This document shows positions 21,791 through 34,195 of a stretch of 64,000 nucleotides of DNA, one piece after another. Each line of letters begins with the position of its first letter. Position 1 is the stretch's first letter. A program made the translations under genes and the position numbers. The notes under the pieces were generated by a model. It searched no databases. It saw only the letters and a list, made by a program, of their open reading frames with translations, and was not told where the DNA came from. The stretch spans positions 14,332,071 through 14,396,070 of the forward strand of contig OZ024892.1 in the NCBI GenBank assembly GCA_964017195.1, written 5' to 3'. The DNA is from Siderastrea radians. Taxonomy: Eukaryota; Cnidaria; Anthozoa; Scleractinia; Rhizangiidae.

Positions 21791-24173
21791 TTTTGGACAG
21801 CAGAACCAGCGTGCCTGATTTTCAACCAGCAGTTTTAGGGGAAGTGATATTCTGATCAGTCTTTTAAGCACTCCGCTATGTTGAAAGCAGCTTGTTTAAA
21901 ATACGTTACCTTGGCGTTACCAGGCAAATTACAATTCCCTTCTTGCCACCGACTATCTACTAGGCCAAATAAATAATCCGAAAACTCAAATTAGCGTTGC
22001 TTAAGCCGCTACGAAACGAAAACACCTTTACGATAAAATTCAAACGCTCGTAAAATTGACATCATTATCCTTCAGGTTATTATAAAACACTTCAATTTGT
22101 TACTGCATTATAAATTCATAGATCTCCGTTTTAGCACTATTATAAAGGCTTACCTTTGTGAAAAGCACCATTCCTTCATTCTTTAAGGATTAAGCATTTT
22201 ACAGCATCAGTAGTCGAGCAGATATATATTCAAAAGCTAATATTTTAACTTGTCGCTCGTCTTGTTTGAGCTTTCGGTAGTTAACTGGTACCAGCACATA
22301 ACCAAATCCCCTGCAGGTGTGGCTCAACAAAAAAATCAATATTCCACCGGCATCTCAACCGGTAAGACATTGGAAGGGAAATTCTGAGACGTTTAGCAGA
22401 AAGAGAAAGGAATAAAAGGAGAAACAAACAGATTTCTTACGTCTTTCTAGGAAGAAAGTCACACGACCTCGAGCATTTCGCGCGTTTCTAATGATGACCT
22501 TACTACAAGAACTCTAATTTTTGCGGACAAAGACATTTGCTATTTTCTAGATCTACTGCAAGACAAATTCCCTTGAATGAAAATAAAGCGCGTTTTTCCG
22601 TAACCTGCAAGCATGAGAATTGCGAAGGAGCTGGGAGAATCTGAAAGTTTATGTGAATTCCCCAAACCACAGGTGACGGATTACACAAGTACTTTCACGT
22701 TGTATTGTTTCATTTTGCTGAACGACTATTTGAAAAGGTAGCATTCGAAAAGACAAATTTGTGTATTCATTCTGTTCATTTTACTAATGGGACAGAATGT
22801 TTGGAGTCCCATTTTATTTATTCTGAAGTAGTGCCAAAAAAACCTGCTCTAGATTTCGGTCGCCATTTAAGTCAAAATAGAATTGAACTGACGGCATTGT
22901 GACTGTTTGGCAAGTGTATATGCGCCCAGCCAGTCAACTCCGTCTGCTTATGTCAATATTTTTATGGGTGAGGAAAAAAGATGATTAAAAACAAACATCC
23001 TGCCTACAATACAGACACTAGATAAACAATCGGACTTATGATAAACGCCGAATGATGGTTTGTTTTAGGAAGAAACAGAAATTTATTTGTATTAATAGTT
23101 ATTAATTATCGTGAATTCTATTTTATACTACGAAGCTAAAACGGCTGGCCCAGTTATTCTTATTCTTGATAACTTTTCATTTATGACTTAAGAAATGTAG
23201 CCTAGCATTGGTACAAGCATTGCATGAGACTTCTTGCTTGTTGTATTCTCGTTATATGTGTTTTAGTTTTATTTATGGGATATAAAATAATTATCAGATA
23301 TAATTATTATGACCTTCTATTTGCATTTTAAGCAGTGTTTTGGGAGAGAAACCTTCTTCCCTCCCAAAATCCAGATAAAAACTCAGTAGTAATATTATTA
23401 GAGATGACAGACTTGGTGTCGACATTGACATAATAAATATTGACGCAAAAGCCTTATTTCAGTGGAGGCAATATATAACAATTTGTTCCTTATAAGCATG
23501 CATTGAAGAGGAAAGACAGCAAGGCATTATTGAACCAAGCATACGTAAAAAATATGTTGAAAACATCTTCCAGCGACAGGCTGATGATTGCCAATTCCGA
23601 TAGATCAATGTTTAAGACCAATTCAATGCACTATAATTCAGATGATTATAAAACCAAAGAAAATTAACATTTCGGAATAAATAGATACAAACTTTATAAT
23701 AATTAATGAACTTATTTTTCTTGGGAAAAAAATTGTGCACCTCTTCGTTGCGTTACAACTAGAAAAACTTGGAAGAGCAAGTCTTGATCAATATTTACAT
23801 ATTTTTAAAACGTGTATCAAATCTGTTTCACGTTGTAAACGAAGGGTCTAACAGAGCTGCGGCTAAGAGCGGCAGCTGACATCGACAAACGAGTCATCAG
23901 TTAATATGAGTGGTTTTAAAATCATTTTTGAAATCAGGGGACCTAAAATTAATGCTGTTTCTCTCAACTAAAACTTTAGAGGAAGTCGATACTTTTATTT
24001 TGGCCGCTTTTCTATGCTCAACAGTAGGAACAACGTTGGGTTTTTTTAGGCTTTTACTCGGGAATATGTTCAAATATACCCTATATGTAGGTAATGTTGT
24101 ATGCTTATAGTTCACAAGCGACAATTTTATACTGATGTAACACTTGATATGTATTTTTATCAGTGAAGTAAAG
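21791..24173. other. gene-free stretch
   Basis: No exon or RNA gene recognised; AT-rich spacer with only short frames. Confidence 0.45.
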
Positions 24174-24247
24174 ATTACTATTACTATTACTATTACTATT
24201 ACTATTACTATTACTGTTACTATTACTATTACTGTTACTATTACTAT
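24174..24247. repeat. (ATTACT)n microsatellite
   Basis: About twelve hexanucleotide copies with occasional TGTTACT variants. Confidence 0.95.
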
Positions 24248-24701
24248 CGAGCTTCCTTAAGCGGAGGTTTTTCGAGATCTTCTCTACATTGCTACCATTT
24301 ACAATATCTTATTAAATGCAAACTGTTACACATATCATCAGAACGCGTGCACAGAGCAAAATCGTTTTGAAAACACACCAACATTGCTTGCATGAGTTCA
24401 TGACCAACAATGGTTGCACTAAGCTGTAAATTCCTTGGCGAAAACTGATTGCATTTCCCCCTCCCCCCTGGGAGAAATGCAGTCCTTCGCAAGGTTACTT
24501 CCAGACTGGTTTCTATTTTCGTGGAACCAATTTATGCACCTGAGTAATGAGAGAAGTACTGTAAGAATTTTTTTGCGTTCAGTAGAATTCATCACGAGGG
24601 GCTCCACCATGGATAGAGCCGGTCCTGAAAACTGGAGCTCTACGCCCTTGCAAAGAGTATCATGTGTAAAGTTTCCCATTTGAAGTTTTGCCAGAAGAGA
24701 A
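24248..24701 (-). other. probable 3' flank/UTR of GPCR1
   Basis: It lies directly downstream of the GPCR1 stop. A frame of about 100 codons here has no domain and is regarded as chance. Confidence 0.35.
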
Positions 24702-25808
24702 TTACAGGTAAATATCCTGAAGTTTTGCTGCATCCATGCTGAATCGTGTCAAAGACTGGCGCCCATCCACAGGGGTAAACGGCGAGCCCGGAGCGACGAG
24801 AGGAATGGTACGGACTGGCGTGACTGGCGTCTGGACGAGGCACGGCGCAATAATGCGGATCACTGTCGTCCTCATTTCTGCGCTGCGAAAGGTGTAAATC
24901 AAAGGGTTAATGGCGCTGTTTCCGTAATGAAGAAGCTTCACAAAATCCACCAAATGTAGGAGACTGACTCCTTGAGGAAAACACTGACGAGGACAGAAAA
25001 TAAACAGCACCGACAACGTGAAAAAGGGAAGCCATGACAACACAAATAAACTGGTGACGATGAGTACAGTTTTTGCGGTTGTTCGTTCGTGGTGTATTTT
25101 TCTCTGAAGCGAACTAACGGAGTAAGAGCGCCGTCGAATGTTGAACAGTTTAACGTTGTTATAAATGTTAGCGTACATACAAATGATGATAAAAAGCGGG
25201 AGGAGGAAGCCGGCTGTGGTGCTAAGTAACCCTCGATGCCTCCGCCATGAATCAGATTTAAAATCGGTAACGAAGACAATCGCGATTACAAGCCCGTACA
25301 CCCAAGTTGCCGCAAGAACAGCGTAGTAATAACAGCGTGGGATGACACGATGTCTCAGTGGCTTTGAAATAGCGATATTTCGCTCGACACTGATGGCTGT
25401 AAGATGCGCGATGGAAGTTAGGGCACTGAAAACATCCAGAAAGGTGTAGACTTTACGAAACTGAAGGTACGCGGCACTTGGAGCAGGATTGTTCAAATCG
25501 TAGAGCAAAATGTACATCCACGAAGGAATGGAGATTCCGCCTACCAGAAGATCCGAGACTGCTAGGCTCATAAAGAACAAATTGGTCACGGTTCGCAGCT
25601 TGCCGTTGCGTTTAAACGCAATGATCATCAGAGAATTCCCCAGAATTACTAGCAACGCAAGTACGGTGTAAATGAAGACAAAAATAAGCGTCTCTTGCGC
25701 TGAATGTCGGAATTTGTAACCTGCCACTGGGGAGCGACTGGTTATCGGCAATGAAGAGTTCGGTGCAATCGAAGTTTTATTACTGGAAACCAAATTTTCC
25801 ATTTTCAA
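24702..25808 (-). CDS. class A (rhodopsin-like) GPCR, amine-receptor-like (GPCR1)
   Basis: Intronless 368-aa seven-transmembrane receptor. The N-terminus has N-glycosylation sequons (NKT at 10, NSS at 17). TM1 GNSL (58-61); TM2 LAVSDLLVG (82-90); TM3 runs from LDVFSAL to SVERN with Asp125 at 3.32 and ERN in place of DRY; TM5 has Ser196/Thr197 at 5.42/5.43; TM6 SWLPFF (258-263); TM7 Tyr295 at 7.43 and NPLIY (301-305). Asp3.32 plus WLPFF is the amine-receptor signature. No Cys occurs at 3.25 or in ECL2, so the usual disulfide is missing; ECL3 has CPRQC (272-276). The C-tail is about 60 aa. It is closest in this window to GPCR2. The ligand is unknown: amine-like is inference, and cnidarian orphan groups often resemble several known families. 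Confidence 0.93.
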   Translation of the reverse strand: MKMENLVSSNKTSIAPNSSLPITSRSPVAGYKFRHSAQETLIFVFIYTVLALLVILGNSLMIIAFKRNGKLRTVTNLFFMSLAVSDLLVGGISIPSWMYILLYDLNNPAPSAAYLQFRKVYTFLDVFSALTSIAHLTAISVERNIAISKPLRHRVIPRCYYYAVLAATWVYGLVIAIVFVTDFKSDSWRRHRGLLSTTAGFLLPLFIIICMYANIYNNVKLFNIRRRSYSVSSLQRKIHHERTTAKTVLIVTSLFVLSWLPFFTLSVLFIFCPRQCFPQGVSLLHLVDFVKLLHYGNSAINPLIYTFRSAEMRTTVIRIIAPCLVQTPVTPVRTIPLVAPGSPFTPVDGRQSLTRFSMDAAKLQDIYL

Positions 25809-26239
25809 AATGTGATTCCTCTTTTCTCAGTCAAATCGCAAAGTTAGACGTTAGACGTAGTACTTTTTCCTTGCGCAGCGATCTCTGAAAGAGGAATTAA
25901 ACGGGATGAGATTTTTATAAAAGCACTCACTAATACGTGGGAATTGCTCGGAAAATGTTCAAAAATTTAAAGTTAAATGCTTCAAGCGTTTAAGACAGTC
26001 ACATAAAAGGAAACAGGAAAGACAAACTTTTGGTAATTAAACTAATTTGGCCTTGGCACCTGCTTACGTCCTACGTCAATATAAGTCTCATTTTTGTTTC
26101 GTCCTGTGCAGTTTTTTCCGATTCAATTATTGTCAGTGCTGATTTAAATATATGTTGAAACTTTCACTCCCACGCCAAAATAGAAATTTAAAAAACAATA
26201 ATAAAATGATTTCCGCTTAAACATGATAAAAATGCAATG
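25809..26239. other. 5' flank of GPCR1
   Basis: No gene seen; presumably the GPCR1 promoter region on the minus strand. Confidence 0.4.
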
Positions 26240-26990
26240 AAAAGAAACAAAACCACAGAAAAGTGCTGCTCAGCCGGAATTCGATGCTGAAATGCTTGCA
26301 CTCACAGGTTTCACTCGCAGATTCAAACGTTGTTTCTCGCATTCAATGAGTCACTACTTCTTATTTTTCTCCTGGTGAGCGAGTTAAACTTCAGAGCGTC
26401 GGTGAAAACACCTTGCCCTGTACGATTTTAAGAAAACCGGCAAGGTATACGTAGGAAGGAACAACATAGTAAATTAAACAAACAGGAAATATGCCATATA
26501 CACCTACATGAAGCCATCCACAACATCCATTGCCAGAATCAACGATGATTTGTTTCTAACTTTCGAGTCTGAGGCTGAAAGCCTTTAAGTAGTACTCTTC
26601 TGTGGTGCTGTTTATTAAAGCTGTAGAAAGTGGCTTTTGACTCTAAAGCTGCGGATGTGCTAAGGTCACGGTTTGACCATTCAAATGACAGCTCCTGAGC
26701 AGTACTTTCTTTTGGTGGTGTTTATAATGTCGTTCAATTTGGTTCCAAACCTTACTGAAGACAGTGGGTGAAATAGTGAAATCCTTAAGAGTGACCATTC
26801 TAAAAAAAAGCCATTTAGCTTCAGTTTTCTGTGGCACTGTTTATTATGCTGCTCAAGGTGGTTCCAACTTTTGTTTCTGTGGATGAAATCCTTAACTGTG
26901 ACCATTCCACCAATGCAAACGATTTTGAGCATTGTTTCCTGGCGTGCCAAGTTTAATTATTTTTTGCCTCTGTGGGTGAAATCCTTATCT
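26240..26990 (-). repeat. diverged array-family units in reverse orientation
   Basis: Reverse complements of the 20340-21790 unit recur: CTGTGGTGCTGTTTATTA, GACCATTCAAATGA, GAGCAGTACTTTC, CTGTGGATGAAATCCTTA and GTGACCATTC. There are three to five degenerate copies. GPCR1 therefore sits between oppositely oriented members of one repeat family. Confidence 0.8.
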
Positions 26991-27097
26991 AATTACAGAT
27001 TATACGTCTTTAACCATCAGCATGAAAGCAGCAAGCAATAGCGGTGAAGGCCATTTTAAGAGGTCGAGCCAATGGAATGGGTCGACTTATGTACATA

Positions 27098-27622
27098 TTA
27101 GACGTTAATAGATAAAAATAAAATGCTCATCACATGAAAAACGGCATTAACGTACATTAGCATCTTTGTCAGCTCCCTCGCTCCCCACCCCCGCGCGCCT
27201 ATATTTCCTCTCCCAAGCTCGATTATATGAACTTTTGAGAATCTAAAACAAGCCTTTGCAGAGGAGAGAGGATTTGCGTGACAGAAGTCGAAAAGTAGCC
27301 GTAGCCCAATGTGAGGTTTCCTAAACGAATTTACCTTGCGGCAAGAGAAATCGACTTCAGTAAAAATTTTATCTTGCTCAGAAACATAGTACGACGGAAG
27401 ACAACAAGCCATTTTGAGCTTGGGGAGTATACAGGCAGATGTAAATATTTCCTTGCACATCAGTGTTTGTTGATGGTGACAGTTATTTGGCGGCTTTATG
27501 AAATTGCAAAGATTTTTGCTAATACAACAGTAATCTTTGATTCTCTGTTGCTGAACAGCGAAACCTCCTGGAACCACATCTCTCATAAGCGGGCACCGCT
27601 CTATTTCTATGTTTTCAGTCAA
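27098..27622 (-). CDS. unassigned 174-aa open frame, cysteine-rich
   Basis: An open frame of 174 codons, unusually long for this AT-rich spacer. About a dozen cysteines are present (DYCC, NNCHH, MACC among them). No signal peptide, membrane segment or known domain was recognised, and the C-terminal part is low in character. It could be a real single-exon gene, an exon, part of an unrecognised repeat, or chance; I favour non-coding or repeat-derived. Confidence 0.2.
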   Translation of the reverse strand: MTENIEIERCPLMRDVVPGGFAVQQQRIKDYCCISKNLCNFIKPPNNCHHQQTLMCKEIFTSACILPKLKMACCLPSYYVSEQDKIFTEVDFSCRKVNSFRKPHIGLRLLFDFCHANPLSSAKACFRFSKVHIIELGRGNIGARGWGARELTKMLMYVNAVFHVMSILFLSINV

Positions 27623-28963
27623 GCCACTACACTTCAGAACACGTAAGTCGGAGTAATTTCACAGGAACAAATAACTAAAAGTTTTCGGGACCGTTCTGGT
27701 AAACGCGTCAGTAAAAGTTTCAGTCGAGTCATAGACGGTTCTTAAAAGAGAGCCGTGTAAAAGCAGGAAATGACATCCCGCGTCCACGTCCTGTAAAATA
27801 AAATGCAAAAGATGAAAAATGAAGCAACGAGAATCAAAGTGCAATGACTTACTAGTAATGATCTTGTCACCGACTGAAGATTAGGTTTGCGAACAGAAAT
27901 AGTTAGCTGGACAGTATTCCACTTATTTCAGTACTGGAGTCTGAATCAGCGAACTTCTTAAAATTATAATTGTGGCGCGTTTTGCTTCAATTTGTCCTCC
28001 ATGCAAAAATGACCCGGCTTGACATTCTGAAACGAGCTGATTGCTGATTCTTGACTATTACTTGAGGATAACCGCGAAAAGATAATGAAACCTCTTTATT
28101 AATTTCACGATATAAGTAATTATTTTACCAAATATGGTGGAAAAAGTAATCCTTCCGAGGATAATTAGAAACGTTCCGACCTTTCGTTTAGACATTTAAA
28201 TGCATTTGTGAATTGAGGTAGTGCCAGTGAAGGAAATTAAGGACAAACTCTAGCTTCGATTGCATCATAATCAGCTGTGAAACAAAGTGGTTTAAGTTTG
28301 TCAAGGCGACTCACTTAAGGTATAAGTAAACGCGCTTTGGGTTCAATGAAGCCGCATGGTAAATAATCTTCCTTATCTTAAGATAGATTTTATTAAAAAC
28401 TACCGGAAGTTTCCTGCAGAGTGCAGGGATAAGAACTCTAAGCTAGACCTTACAATCCCGGTGTTGAAGTGTATAAGTGTAAATAGCGTTTTTTTAAGAA
28501 AAATTGAATTTTCTAATTCACAGTCAAAAAGTTCGCTTTAGTTATGTTTGTTGGTATTTGCCTTGATATGAAGGGATTTAACTGTTCTCAGATGTGGAAA
28601 AGGTCATAAACCCTTGAAAGTAAACCGAAAATCGTACCATGAGTTCGCGACCATGCAGTTTCCTTATGCCCTCTAAAATGCCCAATAACAGGCATATTGC
28701 GCGTTTAATCTTCTTACTACCTGTAACAAGAATCTAGCTACCTGACAACTTAACGCCTAAACTTCACTGACCTCCCCCTCAATTAAGAAAGGAAACACCG
28801 AGGAAAATTTGTGACTAAAACAAAAACAAAATTTAAACCTCCAAAAGTCCTTTGCTCATCCTAATTAGGGGCCTTCCTTACTGACGCCATTTTAAATTTA
28901 TATCAGATCGATTGAATTGCTCTCTACAAAGTCAAATTATCCACAAACAAGCAGGTGCTACTG
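27623..28963. other. gene-free stretch
   Basis: No exon or RNA gene recognised; short frames only. Confidence 0.4.
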
Positions 28964-29082
28964 CATCCTCGGAGACCCAGGGGCAGCTAGTCGGGACGAC
29001 GGGATTTTCATGGGCGAAAGTTTACAACAAGAGCGGGAGCAGCTAGTCGTCCCGACTAGCTGCCCCTGGGTCTCCGAGGATG
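28964..29082. mobile_element. 119-bp MITE with 9-bp target duplication
   Basis: Perfect-looking terminal inverted repeats of about 37 bp begin CATCCTCGGAGACCCAGG and end with the reverse complement. Flanks are exact 9-bp direct repeats GTGCTACTG (28955-28963 and 29083-29091). A 9-bp duplication suits the Mutator/MULE group. No coding capacity. Confidence 0.93.
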
Positions 29083-29091
29083 GTGCTACTG

Positions 29092-32000
29092 ACGTTTCTA
29101 ATCGCGTTACGTGACGCGCGCGTGGAATTCGCGCGCTTTCCTCTACGTCACCCCAAGACTCGAGCACTTGCTATGCGGTAGGGTATTCGAACTAGGAAAG
29201 ATTATCTTGCTGAAACACCAAGTTCCCAGGTTACTGTAACGGCAGTCTGAGTGGAAATCGGAAGGCTGAATACGTAAAGAAGCAAAAAGGTTTGCTGTAT
29301 TCTTTGCCTTGCAAAGAAAATCGCTCGTTTGTTAAAAGGAAAATCGGTAAGTTCTCCAAATTTGTGAAAATTTACTGTGCGAAACTAATTTTTTTCCTCC
29401 ACTTAGTGATTACTAATTAATCAGCAGGGTTGCCACTGTTACGAGTTGGTCAGGGTAAAGTTAAGGGACTGTATTCTGAGTCAGGAAAAATTGTTATTTT
29501 CAAGACTGAAGTCAGAAAAAATTAGTATTGATTTATTCATATAAGGGGCAAAGAAAATTTTTCAGGTGACTGTCTTTTTAGCAATATGCACTTTTTGTTT
29601 GACTGAATGGACAAAGTGAGCTGTCATTGTCAATAATAAAAATAGGTGGAAAGGACGACTTTAAGTACATGCTTGAGGCCGATCCGAACCCTGACTTCTA
29701 TTTTTTTGGTTAGGGAAATTCAACTTTAATCATGCAGGGAAAAGTCAGGGAACTTTAATATGAGAGAGGATCTAGGAGAGAAAGTTACCCTTACAATAAA
29801 AATCGGTGTTTGATGTAGACCCGTACCTTCCCTTTTACCGAGGTGTCGATTGTGGCCCGGCACACAAAATGATATTTTTTTTTACAAGACAAGGCAATAG
29901 CTTTCTTGAGTGGATCGTAAGCCTCAAGCATCTTCCGCCGACAACAGATTTTGACACTTTTAAATGTATTTGGGTAAATACTATTTTCATTTTACTGACA
30001 GTGGACACCTGTAATTTTTTGAAGGTTTGGTGGAAAATGCCACCCAAATACTGGCGTTTTTGTACTATCACATTGGTGTCCAGCATAGCATAAAATCGGT
30101 TTCCTGAAGTATTGCATGATTCCCGACATTTGGCCCTTTGCCTACACACATGCTGTATCCAGACATTGTATCGTATGCCTAAATTATTGACTAATCTGAA
30201 TTTTACATTAAGTATAGGGTGGTGCCGAAATGGCTGTTGAACTCTGCCCCTAATTAAGATAAAACGCATTACGTTTCTTTTTCCTTTAGCTTAGATTACT
30301 TTAAAAAAGATCACTTAAGGCGTTCTAGATTTTTAGTTCATTCATGCTTGAGCATCAATTACTAACTTTTAGTACTGCTTGTTTGATACTTTTTTTAAAA
30401 GTCTCTTAATGGTTTTCACTTGTATGGTCACGTGTTAGGATTTTACCCGCGGACTGAGAGATCTGAAGCAAAGTGCAAACTTGTAAGCACAATGAACAGT
30501 GCTACAGGTTGAAAACATTAAGAACATAATTTTTTATCTCTTCACATCGAAAACTAACTACTTGGTCAAAGTAAAAAAAAACCTTTTGAGAAGCTTAAAA
30601 GTCCTAAATTTTTAACAAGTTTTCTCTTAATCTGAGCGAGTAGTAATTGTAATAAAATGATGGCTTCTCGTGATTTCTTTATCAGATCACATATCAAGAA
30701 AGATTACACTGGATTAGATGACAAAAAAACTAGGCCGCTTCTCAATCGCACTTTCGATGAGATCGTCTTATCCGAGGTCCGGCCCATGACAAAAATCACC
30801 TTCTTCTGAAATAACATTTACCTACAAACAAAACGTCCCTTTCTCAAGATGCATTTGTAGTTGGCAACTTTTTTGCCTCGACATCATTAATAAGCACGAT
30901 AAACCAAAATTAGTCGGTAACCTTAATATGATTTTTGGTTGTTTTTTGGCCTTACGAAAGAGCATTGTCAGCACTCAAGAAATTTCGTTTCATGATGTAT
31001 TGATGTCACTTTAGGTATGTGGATATGGGATAAGACAAGCAAATGAAAAGCAAACGAGTCTTGATTATATATCTCTATTGATTTTCATCAGCAAGTCGTG
31101 AATCTAGAAGATAATATTGGACACGAGACAAGAAGCGACTTCTCCCTGGAGGCTGCTCCATTTTGGTCTGAAATATCTACAATTTCGGTCATATTGTTTT
31201 GGAACACTTGACGAAAGGTCGAGATTTTTCGCGGCTCAAAATGGCTCGGTCATCGTAGGTTCAATCCGCTCCTTCTCCCTCTTCCAATGTTGGGGGAGGG
31301 AAGAGGGCACCAGTGTTCCAAGTAATGTGTCTTCGGTTGTAGGGTACATAGATTTTAGTCTTAGATAGGATATCTTTATCTGCTGGGCTAAATAAGGAAA
31401 ATATTTGCAAGTTTATCCTAATCTGGGAAAAATATTTAAGGTGCTTAGACTGAAGCCTGAAGGTGAAAGTCACATATTTTGGTCTGAGCGACTTGAGTAA
31501 TGTAAGGTTGCGCAATAAAATGTTTCCACTTTCTCTTTTTGTCGCCAACCATTGTTTGAGATAAAGGAAGATAATGTAAATAAATCACACTTGATAACTA
31601 ACACACTCAAAAGCCTTGGCTTATTTGAACGAGCAGACGTTCGAACTCCAGCTTAAAAGACAGCCAATTTTCTCGTGCTACATCGATAATACAGATAGAT
31701 CATAAAACCTAAGACATTTTTTGCAGACCTTGCACTTACGACTATACAAAATGATTACCTACTACACAAGGTGTACCCACTCGACGGAAGGTAAAACGCC
31801 CTTCAGGTTTACGTGAGTGAATAAATTCAAGTGCAATTCTTACCTCTTGAATTTTTCCTCGATTGCCAATCAGCGATAGTATTTGTGGAAAGTGTGGCAA
31901 CCTCACTTTTTAACCATGAACTCTCAAACAGCTCATGAACCATTTAAGGCTTGCTCCTTGAGGCTTTTAGCTAGATCTGATTGCTAAAACCCCTAAGCAC

Positions 32001-33616
32001 CTGGTTTTCATTTATTAAAGGCGATAGTTTTTCTCGAAGTAATTAAAGAACGCCTGTGATTGGTACGCCCACTTTAAGTGACTAATGACGTATGTTTAGC
32101 AAAATAAAATTAAACTAACAAGAAATGTTTTTTCTTTAAAAGCATTTTAGCCCTTCGGAAACATCCTAGACTAGTAAACAAGCCTCCCTAACTCAGTGTC
32201 ATTCCATTTCCTCTCTTTTCCACTTAAGTTGGGAGCTGTTAATGATCCGTGAGTTTCTATGAGGTATGAATTTATCACTATTTTTTTTTCAAACTAAGCA
32301 TATCTAAGAATACGCTTAGAACAAAAAAAAACATTGCAGGCGACATGTTTGCATTGTTATTCAAACAATGGTGACAGCCATTGCAGAAAAAAAGGAATAA
32401 CATGCTTTTTTATTTATTAATGAGTGTTAATGAAAATTTGAAAACAAAAGCACGCGGGATAGTTTCTTTTTTCGTTGAGCTCGAAAGTATCAAAATGTGT
32501 ACTCTTGGCTTAAAAGTGAAAGGTAAAGTAAATTAATGTACTTGTCAATTGGGGCTCATGTAGAAATGTTCAAGGTTTAAGGAGGAAGGAATAAGTTATT
32601 GACATTTTTAATTAATCTTAATTATTGAATTTGAACTGAGGTGAAAGGAATGGTGTGCGCATGCACTTAGTACCTGTCAAAAAAAACGCGTAAACTGATT
32701 CTTTTCTCTTTCTCAGCTGCACAACTATATTCCTTCTATGTTCTTTTTTGTTCGCTGGTTAATTTTTGACTTGACGACGTTTTCAGAAACCAGAGGTAGA
32801 AGGTCGCAAAAACGTATGTGAAAACGCCAAAACATTGGCTTAAATTTTCGAGTTCTTGATACTTCAGTAAGGATTATAAACTTGAAAAGGGGTACATGTA
32901 CGTCGTATGATATATGCAAAAGCAGACATTTTGCTAATAAAGCGATCATGGGTTCTGAACAAACAAATGTCATGTCTTTTGTAAACATCTTAGAAAAATG
33001 TCATTTTTTTATGTTGCCCTCACACGCTACGACAATAGACGAGGTGCATTCTAGTCTTCTTTCCACACTTTTCTGCTTTTAAGCGCGACGACGCATCTCC
33101 TATATGACGTCATACTTGGAACCTTTTCGCTCTCCTCAGTCTCTTTATGTAGAGGATGGAAAGGGCTCCTGGTTTGACTGAGACGTAGGTGCAAAAGTGA
33201 GATTGAGCTAAGTTGAATGTCAGGCCATCATAGAACATAAACGCAATAAAGCCTGTGAACAGGTTCCTGAGAGCGGAGCGCCAGGGGTGGGAGGCACGCT
33301 AACCTTTCTTTTCGTCCTTTACCCCGACCATTTACATGCTACTAGAGTATTATCAGTATCTTGGTAGCCTCAGTGGATCGCGAGTTTCCTGAACAAATCT
33401 GGAGACCACTAGTAGGAGTGTACATCTTCCAAACTAAGACTGTGCCAGCTGTGCCCTGAGGTAAGTTATATTTAGAACAAATTTGGCTGGAGCTTTCTCT
33501 TCTGAAGCAACATTCGCAGCAAAGGCAGGTGTAAGGAAACAAACTCACAATTGAAATTATGAATATATGAATCTCATATATTTGAACTTCAGAATGAAGA
33601 AATAAGTGTAAAGTGT
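29092..33616. other. gene-free stretch
   Basis: No gene recognised. Frames at 29835-30269 (minus, 144 codons) and 29806-30093 (plus) overlap each other and show no domain. A lone diverged array-family unit lies near 30410-30510. Confidence 0.4.
30410..30510 (+). repeat. lone diverged unit of the 89/106-bp array family
   Basis: GTTTTCACTTGTATGGTCAC, TTAGGATTTTACCCGCGGAC and AATGAACAGTGCTACAGG follow the order of the array unit. Confidence 0.55.
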
Positions 33617-33941
33617 AATGACCAGCTCCCAGTTGGCTTGTTAGCTCAATAGCCCTTTTCACAGTTAACTTTTCTCATTTGCATTACAATGTATTTGAAC
33701 GTGAATGTGAGGCAATTTCGGGCAGAAACTGCAAAATTGCCCGAAATTGCCTCACATCCACGTTCAAATACATTGTAATACAAAATAGGAAAGGTAACCG
33801 TGAAAAGGGCAATTGGTTAGAGCGCTGCACCAGTATCGCAGAGGTCAGGGTTCGAATCCCGGCAAGCCTGATTTTTTTCAGGCTTTCTTTTCGCAACTGC
33901 ATAAGTTGCATTAATAACTGCGAGGATCTTCTTTACACTTA
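33617..33941 (+). repeat. tRNA-derived SINE, interrupted
   Basis: A tRNA-like head with A-box TTAGCTCAAT (33641-33650) continues after an insertion as AATTGGTTAGAGCGCTGCAC, and has a perfect B-box GGTTCGAATCC (33849-33859). The tail holds AAGCCTGA, a T run and TTCAGGCTTTC. Apart from the tRNA-like head it is not a functional tRNA. Its wording matches a SINE I remember as abundant in corals. Confidence 0.8.
33651..33810. mobile_element. MITE inside the SINE A-box
   Basis: An almost complete palindrome of about 73-bp arms: left AGCCCTTTTCACAGTTA, right TAACCGTGAAAAGGGC, centre GAAACTGCAAAA. Removing it and one AAT copy restores TTAGCTCAATTGGTTAGAGC, so AAT is the probable target duplication. 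Confidence 0.9.
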
Positions 33942-34148
33942 AACTCACAATTCGTGGATAAAATTGCTTAAAAGTAGCTTATCAGGTTGCCTGCGGGTGG
34001 CAAATACTGGTTTTCTGGGGCGTTGCTGAGCATGCATTGCGAAACTGATCGCCAAAGCGTGCACATTCCCAGCCATAAGCGTTTGTAGTCTGAAATGTCA
34101 CTTTTTAGACTATAGGCTTTTCAATCATGCACTGTGGAAATCAACCAA

Positions 34149-34195
34149 TCAGTCAGTCAGTCAGTCAGTCAGTCAGTCAGTCAGTCAATCAATCA
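34149..34195. repeat. (CAGT)n microsatellite
   Basis: About ten AGTC repeats ending in CAATCAATCAG. Confidence 0.95.

Noticed and set aside
29806..30269. Overlapping 95- and 144-codon frames
   Set aside because: They oppose each other, have no recognisable domain or splice context, and are not credible as coding.
33811..33883. A functional tRNA gene
   Set aside because: A- and B-boxes exist but the A-box is split by a MITE and the acceptor stem is absent, so it is a SINE head.
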